Source of the DNA: Trebonia sp963734665
Lineage (GTDB): Bacteria > Actinomycetota > Actinomycetes > Streptosporangiales > Streptosporangiaceae
Direction of reading: 5' to 3'
Assembly: GCA_963734665.1 (NCBI GenBank)
Contig: CAVTIR010000003.1
Location: 266,856 to 330,855 of the forward strand
Length of the DNA: 64,000 bases
Position 1 is the first letter of the stretch, and the number at the start of each line of letters is the position of its first letter. Positions 14,512 through 24,504 of this stretch are shown here, one piece after another. A program made the translations under genes and the position numbers. The notes beneath the pieces are model-generated. The model had not been told where the DNA came from. It searched no databases and was given only the letters and a program-made list of their open reading frames with translations.

Positions 14512-17060
14512 GACCAGACCTCAATGCCGGGCTGCACACCCTGTGCTATCCCGTGCACCCCGATGCCCTCGGCAACGCCGTCCTCTACCCGCTTGACGCC
14601 GGCTTCAGCGCCGCCTGGGACGTGCTCGCCGCTCATGCCAAGGCAAAAGCCGACCACGACCAAGCGACCCCCCGCTACAGCGCTGTCGCCACGGCACTCA
14701 CCGCCGCCACCGGCCAGCCCGTCCGGCTGTTTCCTCGCTACGACCTGTCAAAAGCCGAGACCGATGACGGCACTTGCGCGCTGCTGGCTACAACTGCCGA
14801 AATCGACCCGTGGGTCATGGCCTCGGCCCTGCGCGTGTTCGAGCGATCAACGGTCGGCGACCGCTCGAACATGCTTGCTCCCTTGATGACCGGGATATGC
14901 CCGCAGCATAAGGCCCTCGCCGACTTCATTACGGTGGATCCTGCGACCGGCGCGGTCAGTGCTCCCGGGTGGATCTACGACGCCGCCCGGTGGAATCTTG
15001 TGGCGCGCATCGCGGCCGCACCGCTCATGATCGACGGCCGCCTGCCCGTCACGTTCCGGCTCGACACTGACGGCAACCTCCTCGCCTGGGACCTGCCGCT
15101 GACCCGTGAATCAAGGGTCAGCGGGAACATCGGGCACGCCACCACCTGGGTATCTGCCAAGATCATCACCCTGCCCGGCGCGGCCGGGCTATACCTGCGG
15201 CTTGACGGGCACATCTCCCGGCACCCCTCTTCGTGGTCGTTCGTCAAGACCGCATGGCTCGACCGCGGAGACCCCGCCCTTCCCGTCCTGAGGCTACCGG
15301 TCCTGTCTCCCTACCCAGAACGAGGGCGAGACCTCCCGCTCTTGCAAGGCTGCATCGCCGAAGTCACCGAGATTATCGGGCAGCATGCGCTCACGCTGCC
15401 TGCCCAGCTACCCGCTCGGCCTGGTCCAGTCCGGCCTATCGGGAAGCCGCGTCGCCACTCCATCGGTAAGGGCCCCGGCGTCCGCTTCCTCTACCAGCTT
15501 GGCATGCACGCGACCCGCCAGCTAGGAACCGAACCGCTGAGGTACGCCCAAACCAGTGTTTCAGTCGGTGAGCGTGCCCAGGGGCCGATAGTCCCGGCTA
15601 GGCTCGACGCCGCAATAGTCGCCTCCGGCACCGAACGACTGCAGGTCGCCTGCCTTTACAGCACAGCTGCCGTACGTCGGCGCATGATCGACGCCATCGC
15701 CCCGTACGCGGCAGATGGCCCGGCAGTGCTCATCGGCGTCCGCGACGATACGCCGGTGCCCCTCACCACACGACTGACTGTGGTGATACAGCAGGCCGAC
15801 GAACTCCTCCGTCACGGAAAGCACCAGCGGCAGTCCGACGGGATCACCGCGCTAACCACACCCGAGGGAACCGCGGTGGTGGTCCTGGCCGAGACGGATT
15901 ATGACCCGGACAACCCGCCACCCGACGACGCCAAACCAGCTGTGCGGCAAATGCTCGGTAGGCGAGGCATCGTCTCGCAGTTCCTTAACGCCAACTGGGT
16001 GCCGCCTAAGCCGCGCAAGCGCAAGGTCGGTGACATCGTCAAGGAGATCCAGCCTGCCGACGAGCCCGCTATCGCGGCGGTCCGCGACCTGTTCCGAAAC
16101 GCTGGTGTCATTGACAACCGGCTCGCGATCGCTACCGCAGACCCGAAGCGCGTCGGCGCCCTGAACAGGGAGGCCACCTTGATCGGGCTGCACATCCGCC
16201 AGCACACTCCCAGGCGGAAGGGCGGAGTGAAACCCCGGAACCAGCTTGTCATCAGGCTTGTCGCCGTACACGCCGCGCCTGACCTCGAGCTCCCCTGGCG
16301 GGTCACCGCTTATGACGACCGAGGCGGACAATGGGTGCCCTACCGGCAGGCTAACGCCGCCTACCACGCGGCCGACATCGGGAGTGCCACGCTCAGCCGT
16401 AAGTGGGGGAGCCAGCAGGCAATCCGCGACCTTATCGAAGAAGCGCTGGCCGCAGGCGGGTTCAGTACCACCGTGCCGCTCGTCATCTTCGCCGATGGCG
16501 AAGCATGTTCCGGCATCTGGCCGGGTCTGAACAACTCATCCCTCGGACAAGGTCAGCTCCCCGGGTCGTCGCTCGGGCACCCCGACGTTGCCGTCGTCCG
16601 CTGCGCCAACGGCGAGCGGATACCCCAAGCCACCAACCGCGGGCACGGCATCATGCCAAAGGACGACCCGTACAAGCCGCCGCTTCCTCGAGGGCGCCTG
16701 TACGAGCACAACGAGAACGGCGTCAGCAGTTGGCTGCTTGTACAGCCGTCACGCACCTACCGGTCAAGCCAGCCTGGGGTCCGGGCGGGTGCCGACTACA
16801 CCCGCTGGACCCTCCCCGAAAGCGGGGCAAGCCAGATTGGGAAAGACTGGCATGCTCTGACCGCCATCGAAATCGCAGTCGCCACGCCAGGGCGATGGGA
16901 CCCCCTCTATCTTGCCGCACTCGCCGCACGGCTGTGCCAGCAAGCTACATCCTGGGACGACCGAACCCAGAACCCGGCCCCGGTCCACCTCGCCGAAAGG
17001 CCGGACCTGGACCACCCACAGCGCAGAGAACAGCCACCCTCAGACGATGAAGACCACTAA
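14508..17060 (+). CDS. pPIWI_RE family prokaryotic PIWI protein
   Basis: The 850-aa protein matches the pPIWI_RE architecture: an N-terminal domain (about 1-300, with WDLPLTRESRVSGN and TWVSAKIITLPG), a middle region, and a C-terminal RNase H/PIWI domain starting near residue 655 (VPLVIFADGEACSGIWPGLNN) and ending near GKDWHALTAIEIAVATPG and RWDPLYLAALAARLCQQ. The acidic residues D662 and E664, plus E788 in the last motif, are candidate metal ligands. These Argonaute relatives are proposed to use guide nucleic acid to target invading DNA or RNA, with helicase and REase partners encoded in the same operon. Start GTG overlaps the helicase stop. Confidence 0.8.
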   Translation: MRPDLNAGLHTLCYPVHPDALGNAVLYPLDAGFSAAWDVLAAHAKAKADHDQATPRYSAVATALTAATGQPVRLFPRYDLSKAETDDGTCALLATTAEIDPWVMASALRVFERSTVGDRSNMLAPLMTGICPQHKALADFITVDPATGAVSAPGWIYDAARWNLVARIAAAPLMIDGRLPVTFRLDTDGNLLAWDLPLTRESRVSGNIGHATTWVSAKIITLPGAAGLYLRLDGHISRHPSSWSFVKTAWLDRGDPALPVLRLPVLSPYPERGRDLPLLQGCIAEVTEIIGQHALTLPAQLPARPGPVRPIGKPRRHSIGKGPGVRFLYQLGMHATRQLGTEPLRYAQTSVSVGERAQGPIVPARLDAAIVASGTERLQVACLYSTAAVRRRMIDAIAPYAADGPAVLIGVRDDTPVPLTTRLTVVIQQADELLRHGKHQRQSDGITALTTPEGTAVVVLAETDYDPDNPPPDDAKPAVRQMLGRRGIVSQFLNANWVPPKPRKRKVGDIVKEIQPADEPAIAAVRDLFRNAGVIDNRLAIATADPKRVGALNREATLIGLHIRQHTPRRKGGVKPRNQLVIRLVAVHAAPDLELPWRVTAYDDRGGQWVPYRQANAAYHAADIGSATLSRKWGSQQAIRDLIEEALAAGGFSTTVPLVIFADGEACSGIWPGLNNSSLGQGQLPGSSLGHPDVAVVRCANGERIPQATNRGHGIMPKDDPYKPPLPRGRLYEHNENGVSSWLLVQPSRTYRSSQPGVRAGADYTRWTLPESGASQIGKDWHALTAIEIAVATPGRWDPLYLAALAARLCQQATSWDDRTQNPAPVHLAERPDLDHPQRREQPPSDDEDH

Positions 17061-17368
17061 CCGCTAAAGGATCCGATGCCTAGCCCACGCCGACACATAG
17101 GGTCGGAACACTGATCGGGTGCGCCGGGACCTTGTCGGCGACGCCTACGGCCGACGTTGACCAACCTGCCCTTTGCGCTCCAGGCGCTGCTTAGAAGGCA
17201 CTAGCTGCTATCCGTGATGCTACAGCTCCGGATTCCCTGCGGCAACGTGTTCGTCGAAATGCGGGATGCTAATGAGCAGTATCTCTATCGATTTCGAAGC
17301 AGCGTCTCTAGCTTTGCTTTGTCGGCACGATCCTGCGGTCCTGCGCGTGGGGATCTGGGTGGAATGCC
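17061..17368. other. Non-coding spacer after the pPIWI_RE operon
   Basis: No gene is supported between the PIWI stop and the terminator hairpin. The stretch has mixed composition and short out-of-frame ORFs only. Confidence 0.4.
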
Positions 17369-17402
17369 GCGTGCCCCGGCCGAAGTGCAGGCCGGGGCAC
17401 GC
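17369..17402. terminator. Strong bidirectional hairpin terminator
   Basis: A 13-bp perfect stem (GCGTGCCCCGGCC / GGCCGGGGCACGC) closes an 8-nt loop. It lies 20 bp past the stop of the minus-strand gene at 17422 and about 300 bp past the PIWI stop, between convergent operons. There is no U-tract, as is common in actinomycete terminators. Confidence 0.7.
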
Positions 17403-17421
17403 CAGGAGATGTCTGTGAAGG

Positions 17422-17673
17422 TTATGTGCAAGGGGTTCGGTTGCGCTTGCGGGCTTTCGCCGAATTCAGTTGCGCCGACAGTGCCCGTGCCGCGGAGCGG
17501 ACCCTGCGGTTGCGCTCGTCTGGTGACAACTCCCCACGCGGGTCAACCTCGCGCTCAAGGCGCGCGTAGATGGCCGCTCGGGCGGCGTCGGCCTGGTCTT
17601 CGCGTGACATCGGGCGGGCCCACCGGGTGTTGGCCGCGATTTGTGCGCGCAGATGGCGCTGCTCGGGAGTCAC
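17422..17673 (-). CDS. Small actinobacterial hypothetical protein coupled to WhiB
   Basis: This 83-aa charged helical protein (TPEQRHLRAQIAANTRWA, then LEREVDPRGELSPDERNRRV) belongs to a widespread actinobacterial family with the TPEQR.LRA..AA..RWA pattern that I have seen on mobile elements and near WhiB genes. The GTG at 17673 overlaps the WhiB stop as GTGA, so it is co-translated with WhiB. Its function is unknown. A strong terminator follows at 17369-17402. Confidence 0.7.
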   Translation of the reverse strand: MTPEQRHLRAQIAANTRWARPMSREDQADAARAAIYARLEREVDPRGELSPDERNRRVRSAARALSAQLNSAKARKRNRTPCT

Positions 17674-18014
17674 GCCGTGCACTCGCACTGGTCGTCCTTG
17701 ACCTGGTCGGCGGCTTCCCTGCGGCGTTGCCTTCTCTGGAGGTTCCGCCGTTCCTGCTGGTCGAGGCCTCCCCAGATGCCGAACTCGTCGGCCTCCGTCG
17801 CGCACTTGAGGCAGTCGTCGCGGACCGGGCAGGCGGCGCAGATCTCCCTGGCTTTCGTGCCGGGGTCGCCGTGGGATGGAAAGAAGACGTCCGGGTCCTC
17901 GCCGACGCAGAGCCCGCGGCCATGCCACTCGCCAAGCGCAGCGGCGGACGGGCCGGCCATCGTGATGGGAAGCAAGCGGGCGGGCCTGATTTTGGTGCTG
18001 CTGCCTTCGGGCAT
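17670..18014 (-). CDS. WhiB-family iron-sulfur transcription regulator
   Basis: The protein has the WhiB signature: a first Cys in RGLCVGEDPDVFFPS, then CAACPVRDDC with paired cysteines and a fourth Cys in LKCATEADEF, followed by the GIWGG turn and a basic tail (QQERRNLQRRQRRRE). WhiB proteins bind a [4Fe-4S] cluster and regulate transcription with a sigma factor, often in stress or transfer control on mobile elements. I chose the ATG at 18014 because GGAG is about 10 nt upstream; longer in-frame starts exist up to 18155. It overlaps the downstream small gene by 4 bp. Confidence 0.85.
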   Translation of the reverse strand: MPEGSSTKIRPARLLPITMAGPSAAALGEWHGRGLCVGEDPDVFFPSHGDPGTKAREICAACPVRDDCLKCATEADEFGIWGGLDQQERRNLQRRQRRREAADQVKDDQCECTA

Positions 18015-18151
18015 GCGGGATCGCTCCGTCAGTCGCGGGACGGGGGAGCGGTGTCCCTGAGCTTGTCTGGCTCTGTCGACTGTGGGAAGCCAGGAGCCAG
18101 TCATCAGTTGTTTTAATGCATGGATATTTAAACTGAAGTGAATGAAGCTTG

Positions 18152-18610
18152 TCAACCTTGGGGGTTGGCGTCGTCCGGCAGCAGCCCGTCTGGTAGCCCT
18201 TCAACCGTGCGGGCGCTGTTGATCATGTCCGTGATCGCCTTCAGTGACCGGTCTGACAGTCCGGCTGCGCGCAGCGTCATCTCGCGCACTTGGTCGTCGC
18301 TGAGCGCAGCTGCCAGGTCGGCGGGTACGGCGTCCTGCTGCATGGCGTCGTCGGGGAAGAAGTAGGTCGGCGGCACGCTGAAGAACCGCGCGATGGCGAT
18401 GAGGTGCTTCATGGTGGGGTTGTCCCGCTGCCCGGTCCGCAGTAGCCACAGGTAGGTCCCGGACACCACCCGTTCGCCGGCGGCCTCGTTGATCGCCTCG
18501 GCCACCTCGGCGGGCGTGTAGGGTCCGCGGTCCTTCGGGTGCACCGTTCGGAACAGGCGGTCAAGTCGTTCAGCGAACAGCCCTTCGGGCGGTCGTGTCT
18601 GCCGCGGCAT
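18152..18610 (-). CDS. EspR/XRE-like DNA-binding regulator
   Basis: The 152-aa protein has an N-terminal helix-turn-helix of the EspR/XRE type (FAERLDRLFRTVHP, YTPAEVAEAINEA, GTYLWLLRTGQRDNPTMKHL, IARFFSVPPTYFF) and a C-terminal helical dimerisation part (LTLRAAGLSDRSLKAI). It resembles the regulator at 52932-53387. It probably represses its own promoter and that of neighbouring genes; GTTCA-N7-TGAAC and GTCAAC/GTTGAC elements lie 60-130 bp upstream of its start. It is co-oriented with WhiB. Confidence 0.8.
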   Translation of the reverse strand: MPRQTRPPEGLFAERLDRLFRTVHPKDRGPYTPAEVAEAINEAAGERVVSGTYLWLLRTGQRDNPTMKHLIAIARFFSVPPTYFFPDDAMQQDAVPADLAAALSDDQVREMTLRAAGLSDRSLKAITDMINSARTVEGLPDGLLPDDANPQG

Positions 18611-18701
18611 GGTCAGCCATCGCCTTCGCGTGGTCCGGTGGTCACCCTTGCAGGGTGCCGGATCGCCTTGGTCAACGCAAGTTATTGCAGTGCTCTGGGC
18701 G

Positions 18702-18718
18702 GTTCACGCCAGTTGAAC
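18702..18718. promoter_or_regulatory. Candidate operator for the EspR-like regulator
   Basis: GTTCA-N7-TGAAC forms an inverted repeat in the upstream region of the EspR-like gene. GTTGAC (18733-18738) and GTCAAC (18671-18676) lie nearby as related half-sites. Binding is inferred from position only. Confidence 0.35.
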
Positions 18719-18786
18719 GTTGTCCTTAGCCAGTTGACCTGAGCCGTCAGACAGGCGGTGGCGTCCTGTTGTGCTGTCCCGTTCAA

Positions 18787-18815
18787 GTTGAGGCATCGCG
18801 GCGTGCTGCCTCAAC
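18787..18815. terminator. Hairpin at the 3' end of the CHAT operon
   Basis: GTTGAGGCA and TGCCTCAAC are perfect 9-bp inverted arms with an 11-nt loop, overlapping the stop of the gene ending at 18811. A third copy GTTGAGGCA starts at 18818. It is a likely terminator of the minus-strand CHAT operon, though no U-tract is seen. Confidence 0.45.
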
Positions 18816-19581
18816 GCGTTGAGGCACTCGCACGGTCATCGTGCGTCTGGGCCGGGGGCGCGGCGGTGGCCAGCCAGCAGCCGCGACCGGGACATAACTT
18901 GATGTGCACCGTCCGTTTCGGGACCGGGACATCAAGTCGCGTGTAGGAGATTCCGAACCTTGGGCGGCGCACGATGGCATTGACGCCGTACACGGCGGCT
19001 GCCTCCCTTCCCCGCTCAACCCGGGCCACCAGCCATAGATCGTGCACTCCGTCGAGAGCGACTCCCGCCGTGCGCCGGAAACGCCATTCGGGGTCGGGTT
19101 CGCGCTCCCCTGCCGCTACGACGTAACACTGACCTTCGCCAGCCTCTTCTGAGTAGCTGCCCTCGAGCCCGAGGTCGATGCCGAGCTTGATGCCGATCGT
19201 GCCCTTGACGGATTTCGTCTGGTGCGCCGGCTTCGTGACGAGCTTCCGAGGCCACAGGGACCAGGCGATGGGCTGATTGTCCGACGCAGGGTCAGCGTAG
19301 GAAAGCGCAACGGAAAACGTCGCCTGCTCTACGACCTCCGGGACGGCTTCGAGAAAGCTGCAGACGAGATAGATGCCGTAGTAGTCATGACGGTTGCTGT
19401 AGTTCAGCGCGATAGCGAGTTCCGGATCGTCCGTCACGCGATTCGCCGTGATGGGGTAAGGCTCGGCGGTGCCGATAGAGACCCGGGTCTCTACTTGGTG
19501 CTGCGGGCCCCCGAGCGTCCGTTCCGTAACAAGGGGGTAGGCAGTGACCTCAGGCTGCGTGACCAACAGGTTGAGGCTCAT
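18811..19581 (-). CDS. Uncharacterised partner of the CHAT protease
   Basis: The 256-aa protein has no domain I recognise. It looks globular and mainly beta, with repeated strand-like segments (TFSVALSYADP, GTIGIKLGIDLGLEGSYSEE, TVHIKLCPGRG) and no signal peptide or membrane span. Its ATG overlaps the stop of the CHAT gene by four bases (ATGA), which implies fixed stoichiometry. Genes coupled to CHAT proteases are often substrates, inhibitors or effectors; which one applies here cannot be told. Confidence 0.6.
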   Translation of the reverse strand: MSLNLLVTQPEVTAYPLVTERTLGGPQHQVETRVSIGTAEPYPITANRVTDDPELAIALNYSNRHDYYGIYLVCSFLEAVPEVVEQATFSVALSYADPASDNQPIAWSLWPRKLVTKPAHQTKSVKGTIGIKLGIDLGLEGSYSEEAGEGQCYVVAAGEREPDPEWRFRRTAGVALDGVHDLWLVARVERGREAAAVYGVNAIVRRPRFGISYTRLDVPVPKRTVHIKLCPGRGCWLATAAPPAQTHDDRASASTR

Positions 19582-22500
19582 GCGTCATGTCCTTTCCTCC
19601 AGTTACCTATGAATGTGAACGCGCCCCAGTCTTTGAACCCTGGATACTGCCTTCGCGTTTGTGTCTGAGCGGTGCGGAAGCTGTCGAGTGGTGACCTGTT
19701 CTGCGCTAGGGCGGAGTAGAAGGCGGTGAAGAAGGCGGTGCTCGCTGCTGCGGAAACCGGCCACAGTGCGGCGACGACTGCCCGGACCCCGGCTTGCAGG
19801 AATGACGATGCGAGCCCGCGGAGATTATCCGAGACGTCGGCGCGTCCCAGTGCCGACTCGCAGGCGCTCAAGGTCACGATGTCAATTCCGCGCAGGTCGT
19901 AACGGACCACCTGATGCGCGAACAGCCGCCCGTCGGATCCGTTCTCGCCCGTGAAGTAAAGACATGCGAATGCCGGGGCCGCAGGATAGTCGGTGCCGTG
20001 CGCGGCCAAGTGGAGGTAGCGAGCGCTGCTCGCCTCGGTCATGATGCGGTCTGGCGTTGACTGTCCCGGAGTTAGCAACCGGGCCCCGGGAAACGACGCG
20101 GTGATCATCTGAGCTTGGGCGGCGACATCGGGTTCAGCCAGGAGGCCGTAGTCTTCGCCACCCGAGGGCGAGCTGGCGATGACAAGGCCAGAGCCGCTGG
20201 CGAGCTGGCGATCGCTGAGCATTGTCAGGGCTGGCAGGGTGGTCACGGTCCAGTCATCGGCGAGGGGGCGGCCCGGGCCGGCATGAGGAGCTGCAGCGGC
20301 ATGTTCCACAGCGGCCCGTGCGGCCACAGGCACAGGTGCCGGAAGCCCTGGCCGGAAAGCTCCCGCAGCACATCAGGTACTCCCCCGCCGAACAGCACCT
20401 GGCCCAGTTGTTCCAGTCGCTGCTGCGCGGTTCTGCTTACTGACCGGATATCGGGCTGCATCTGCAGCTCGACCCGCAACTCGGCCATTCCAAGTGCCCA
20501 CGGGTAAGCCTGCAGTGTGTAACCGGGCACCTCCGGATCGGCGAGGAGGAACACGTCGCCATCCTGGCCGCTAGACAAGATCTGCGCCTGAAAGTGGGTG
20601 ACAACTCCCTCCTCGGTCAGTGCCAGGACGGTGGTGTAGCAAGGCGAGACGGCGCTGTTCGTCGTTGCCGAGCCAGAGATCGACGAGGACCGTGCCGTCA
20701 TCGAGGCACTCGACGATAGCATCAGGAGACCGGGGCCTGGCGTTGGCGGGAAGGATGGCGCGCCGCCGCGTCTCATTACTCACTGACAGGTGCGCTAGGT
20801 ATTCATCCAGCTCACGCCGCACGTTAACGAGATGCTCTGCAGCCGTGCGCCCAGGCAGCCGCTCTTCTGAATGCACATGGGCGAGTAGGCGAAGCTCCTC
20901 GTGGACAGGATCCTCATCAGAAATGATCGCGTCAGATTGCCCTGGTTTCGCGTGTTCTTCGGCGCTTCCGGCGATCGCCAGTAGCGCGGCGGCCCGCTCA
21001 TCGATCGCGACGGGTACCGGATTGGCAGCCAGAACCCCGAGGAGCGGTGCCTTGAACATCTGGCGGTGAATGAGAAGCACACTTAGCGCGTGCCCATCGA
21101 ATCGCCCGCGCCCTGGCGCGGTGGCGAGCGCGATACCGTGAAGGACAGCGCGCACAGAATCGCCATATTCCGCTTCGATCAGCGGCGTCAGACCGTACAG
21201 GGCACCGATGACCGCAGTGGTCTCCTCCTGGGTGACGGCGTTCTGGGCCAGCAAGCGAAGCGGACGCAGGGACCCGTCCAGTATCGGAAACAGGTGGAGG
21301 TCCAGCCCGGGGCGGACGGCACGGCCCCACGCGTTGGCGGCCGCCACGGGATCGTGCGGATCCCGGCTGAGGGCTTCGCTCATCCACGCCACGCCTTGCG
21401 TGAACACGTGCACCGCAGTCCAGGGCCAGTCGACGGTTCGAGCTTCGGCATGCACCTGACCCAGCAGTGCGATCGCCACGTCACGCTGATCGGTGTGGAA
21501 GGCGAGATGTGTATAAGCTGCGACGCGATCATGACCGTGGAGATGAGCAGCGTCGAGGTCCTCCGGGCGCTCGGCTCCATCGTGCGGAAAGAGCTCACAG
21601 TGGACAATCCCTGGATCGAGCGCATGGACACTCAGGCTCAGTAGTTCCCGCCGCTCGCGATCCTCCATCGCCTCCTGCGGTATCTCACGCCAGCACCTCA
21701 AGGCAGCAGTTCGGGCCCCCGCCGGGTCGCGCTCGTGAAATGCGCGCGTGAGGCGGGCCAGCAGCATCTCGACCGCTTGCCGCGTGCCCAGCCTAGCCGC
21801 GAGATCAGCGAATGGCTCCTCGGCATCAGGGGGGGCGGAGGAGACCCCGTGACGGACGAGCAGAAGCTTCGCCCCCGCGATCAGCGCCGCTTTCGGGCAG
21901 GCGGGATCCAGCAGTCTCAGGGCTTCGCGGGCGGCGCCTACCACATCCTCCGAAGACGCCCTCGATGCGATGGAAAGCCAGTGAAGTGCCTGGGCGACCA
22001 TGATCAGCGACCCGCCGCGAGCGTCGCCCGACCGTAGGTCTGCGGCTTCTCGAAGCTCCTCGGCTGCCTTGGCGACTACTGACACCGCGTTGTCGAGACG
22101 ATACTCATCAGGGGACGGATCTGCCAGGCCCAGGTGCACGACCGCGGAGCGCCGCCAGTCCCCTTTCTCGTCCCAGAACTCGGGGCCAGCCTGCTCACGC
22201 ACGGCGACCGACATACGTAGCTGACCTGAGCACGACAAAGCGCGCGCCAGTGGATCGCTGCCACCGGCGCGGGCAGTCGCCGCGCGCTCCGCGCTTACCA
22301 GGCGATCAGCCACGGCCGCCGTTGTGCGGTAAAGCGGGACATCTGGCTTCTGCCGCAGCGTGTAACTTACGCACTGCAGGTACGCACATGCCGCATATCT
22401 CCACAAAACGCTGGAGGAGCCCGCAGGTGTCTCAGTAGCCCGCAGGAGAATGGTGGCGAGGGCGGTAGCGTCAACCCCGCGGTTGGCGCGGAGCATGGCT

Positions 22501-22787
22501 ACGGAAATATCGGCCAGCTTCTCGACATATCTAAACGAAAGCGGGAGCTTTGCGACATCAGCCGGAATGCGACGCAGTGCCTCCTCCAAGCTCAGGACGT
22601 GCTCCATTACCTGGGCATAGCGGTGCGCTACGGGACCAGCTATTTGCGGATAGGCGTGTGGTTCGAGCGCCAGCATGCCGAGCAGTTCACGTTCGGCGCC
22701 ATTTGGCATGTGAAAGGTGTAGTCCCCGAGCAGCCAGTCACCATACGACAACGGCTGGCCTGTCTCCGATCCTGAAGCCTCAGCCAC
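19578..22787 (-). pseudogene. Helical-repeat CHAT protease, two opposite frameshifts
   Basis: The N-terminal ~730 residues are all-helical, TPR-like (for example ALRRIPADVAKLPLSFRYVE and ERRELLSLSVHALDPGIVH). The C-terminal part is a CHAT caspase-fold protease with His in YLHLAAHGTDY and Cys in VTLSACESALGR. Between about 20640 and 20270 the reading continues in a different frame (TTVLALTEEGVVTHFQAQ to FRHLCLWPHGPLWNMPLQ) and then returns to the first frame (RPLADDWTVTTLPALTML). Two single-base indels of opposite sign would explain this. The second falls in a C/G run (GCCCGGGCC). The start at 22787 is GTG with a weak ribosome site. It forms an operon with the gene at 18811. Confidence 0.7.
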
Positions 22788-23096
22788 GAGAACCGACCGT
22801 CGCCAAACGACGAGATACCCTGGTTCTGATTACCTTCTGGAGCCTCAGTCGCACCTTTGATATCCGCATCCAGGCCTTCTCCTTAATCAGCCGAACCATT
22901 ATGTCGGCCGTGAGCCTGTCATGCACAGCGTCATGCGAGAAAAACGCACCCGGTGCACGCACGCCGCGGCATCTATGATCCGGTCAGGTGATGGAGGCGC
23001 ACGGCGACGTTCAGGTCATGGAAACGTTAGCCGCGATGATCCGTCGCGCCTGCGCGTGAGGCGAATGTCGGCACGGAGCGCAGTCAGCGTGCGACA
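22788..23096. other. Divergent intergenic region
   Basis: This gap lies between the minus-strand CHAT operon and the plus-strand HNH-ATPase. A short minus-strand ORF (22780-22962) overlaps the CHAT start by 8 bp but shows no recognisable family. No convincing RNA gene or repeat is seen. Promoters for both operons are expected here. Confidence 0.35.
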
Positions 23097-24268
23097 ATGT
23101 GCGCCATGGCGCATAGGCTGGCTGACTTCCCGGCGAGAACCCGACGGCTGATAGCCGAGCGCGCCGGGTACCTGTGCTCGAAGCCAGACTGCCGTCGGCA
23201 GACACTCGGCCCGGGCGCGGGACCGCACGATATCGCCTGCATCGGCGTCGCCTGTCATATCTACTCGGCGGCGTCCGGAGGCCCCCGGGGAACCGGCGGG
23301 CTGACGCCGCGAGAGCTTCAGAACTGTGTCCAACGGCATCTGGCTCTGCGCAGACCACGCGAGACTCATCGATTCCAACCACGGACTCGGCTACCCGCCC
23401 CCTCTCCTGCGCGGCTGGCGGCAGCTCCACGAAGCGTTCCTGGTCCACGAAATGCGCGGGCTGGTCCCTCCCTGCGCCCTGATCACCGAGATCAACGTGC
23501 GAATGGGCCCGGAGGGCCTCACAGCGCGCCCTGTTGCCCTGTCTAAGCTCAACATCATCACCGGCCCGAACAGCTCCGGTAAGACGACGCTCCTGAACCT
23601 GCTGGCCAGGGCCGGGCGAGATCCCCTGTCGAACCACTCGTGGCTCGGGGAGCTCTCAGCCGAGATCCACTGGTTCGACCCGCAGCCGCACCTGCTCCAG
23701 GTCAACGACCGCGACGGCTCCGTTGAACTCGTCCACGACAGCCGACGCGCCCCATCCTTTTCCGCCCCGTACCGTGCGGTAACGGTACGGGCTCCCAGGC
23801 ACCCCGCTTCCGGCCTTGACGACTTGGCCGGACTCCTTGGCCTTGACCGCCACACGTTCCTTGAACTCCTGCGGGAGGTGCCGCAGTGCGTCCGTGGCGA
23901 CGTCTCGCAGGTCGATGTCATCAACGGGATCCCCGTTGTCCGCCTGCATTCGCTGCCGGATCCCGTCCGCCTCCGACGGTAGGGCCCCGGACTGGGGCAC
24001 TGCGATGGTGCTGTTCGAGGCGGCGATCGCGCTAGCGCAGATGCACAGTCTGAAAGGGCCGACACTGCTTCTCATTGACGACTTCGGGGATTTCCTCCAT
24101 CCGGAAGCCGCCCGGAAACTGCTCGCAGTCCTGGCGAGTGCATCCCAGGGATTTCAGACCGTAGTGGTGACCCACCACTACTTGCCAGCCGAGATCAGGC
24201 GTGAATGGACGATCACCACGATCGGACCCGACGGCCAGTCCCTCTTCGAAACGGCCCGTCTACCCTGA
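23097..24268 (+). pseudogene. HNH nuclease-AAA/ABC ATPase fusion, two frameshifts
   Basis: The N-terminus has an HNH-like zinc site (AGYLCSKPDC, HIYSAASGGPRG, then NGIWLCADHARLID), leading into an SMC/ABC-type ATPase (KLNIITGPNSSGKTTLLNLL as Walker A, and TLLLIDDFGDFLHPEAARKL as Walker B region, then VVVTHHY). The reading frame shifts near 23324 (TGTGTCC) and near 23975-23983; in both, removal of one base would restore the frame. Paired HNH and ATPase proteins form the Septu defence system (PtuA/PtuB); here they are one polypeptide. As it stands the gene would not make full-length protein unless the indels are sequencing errors. Confidence 0.7.
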
Positions 24269-24504
24269 TCCGGCGGTCACAGTTATGCGGCTCTGGGTAC
24301 CGTGCACCGTTCCTGGAGCTAGCTGCACCGGAATGGCGTATCCACGCCGCACGTACCCGACTTGTCCGCATACGGCGGAATCCTGGAAGCGGGTGGCAGT
24401 GTCGCCGATATGGACGCTCGCAATGATATGCGGCGGCAGCGCCGAATCCGTGCTTGCGCTATCGCGAGCATCGCGGTGATGCCCTCCTAGTTGTAGGAAA
24501 AGGC
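24269..24504. other. Convergent spacer
   Basis: The 3' ends of the HNH-ATPase and the ABC-three-component operon face each other here. No gene or strong terminator is seen. Confidence 0.35.

Noticed and set aside
17214..18116. Plus-strand ORF across WhiB
   Set aside because: WhiB and its coupled partner on the opposite strand explain the sequence better.
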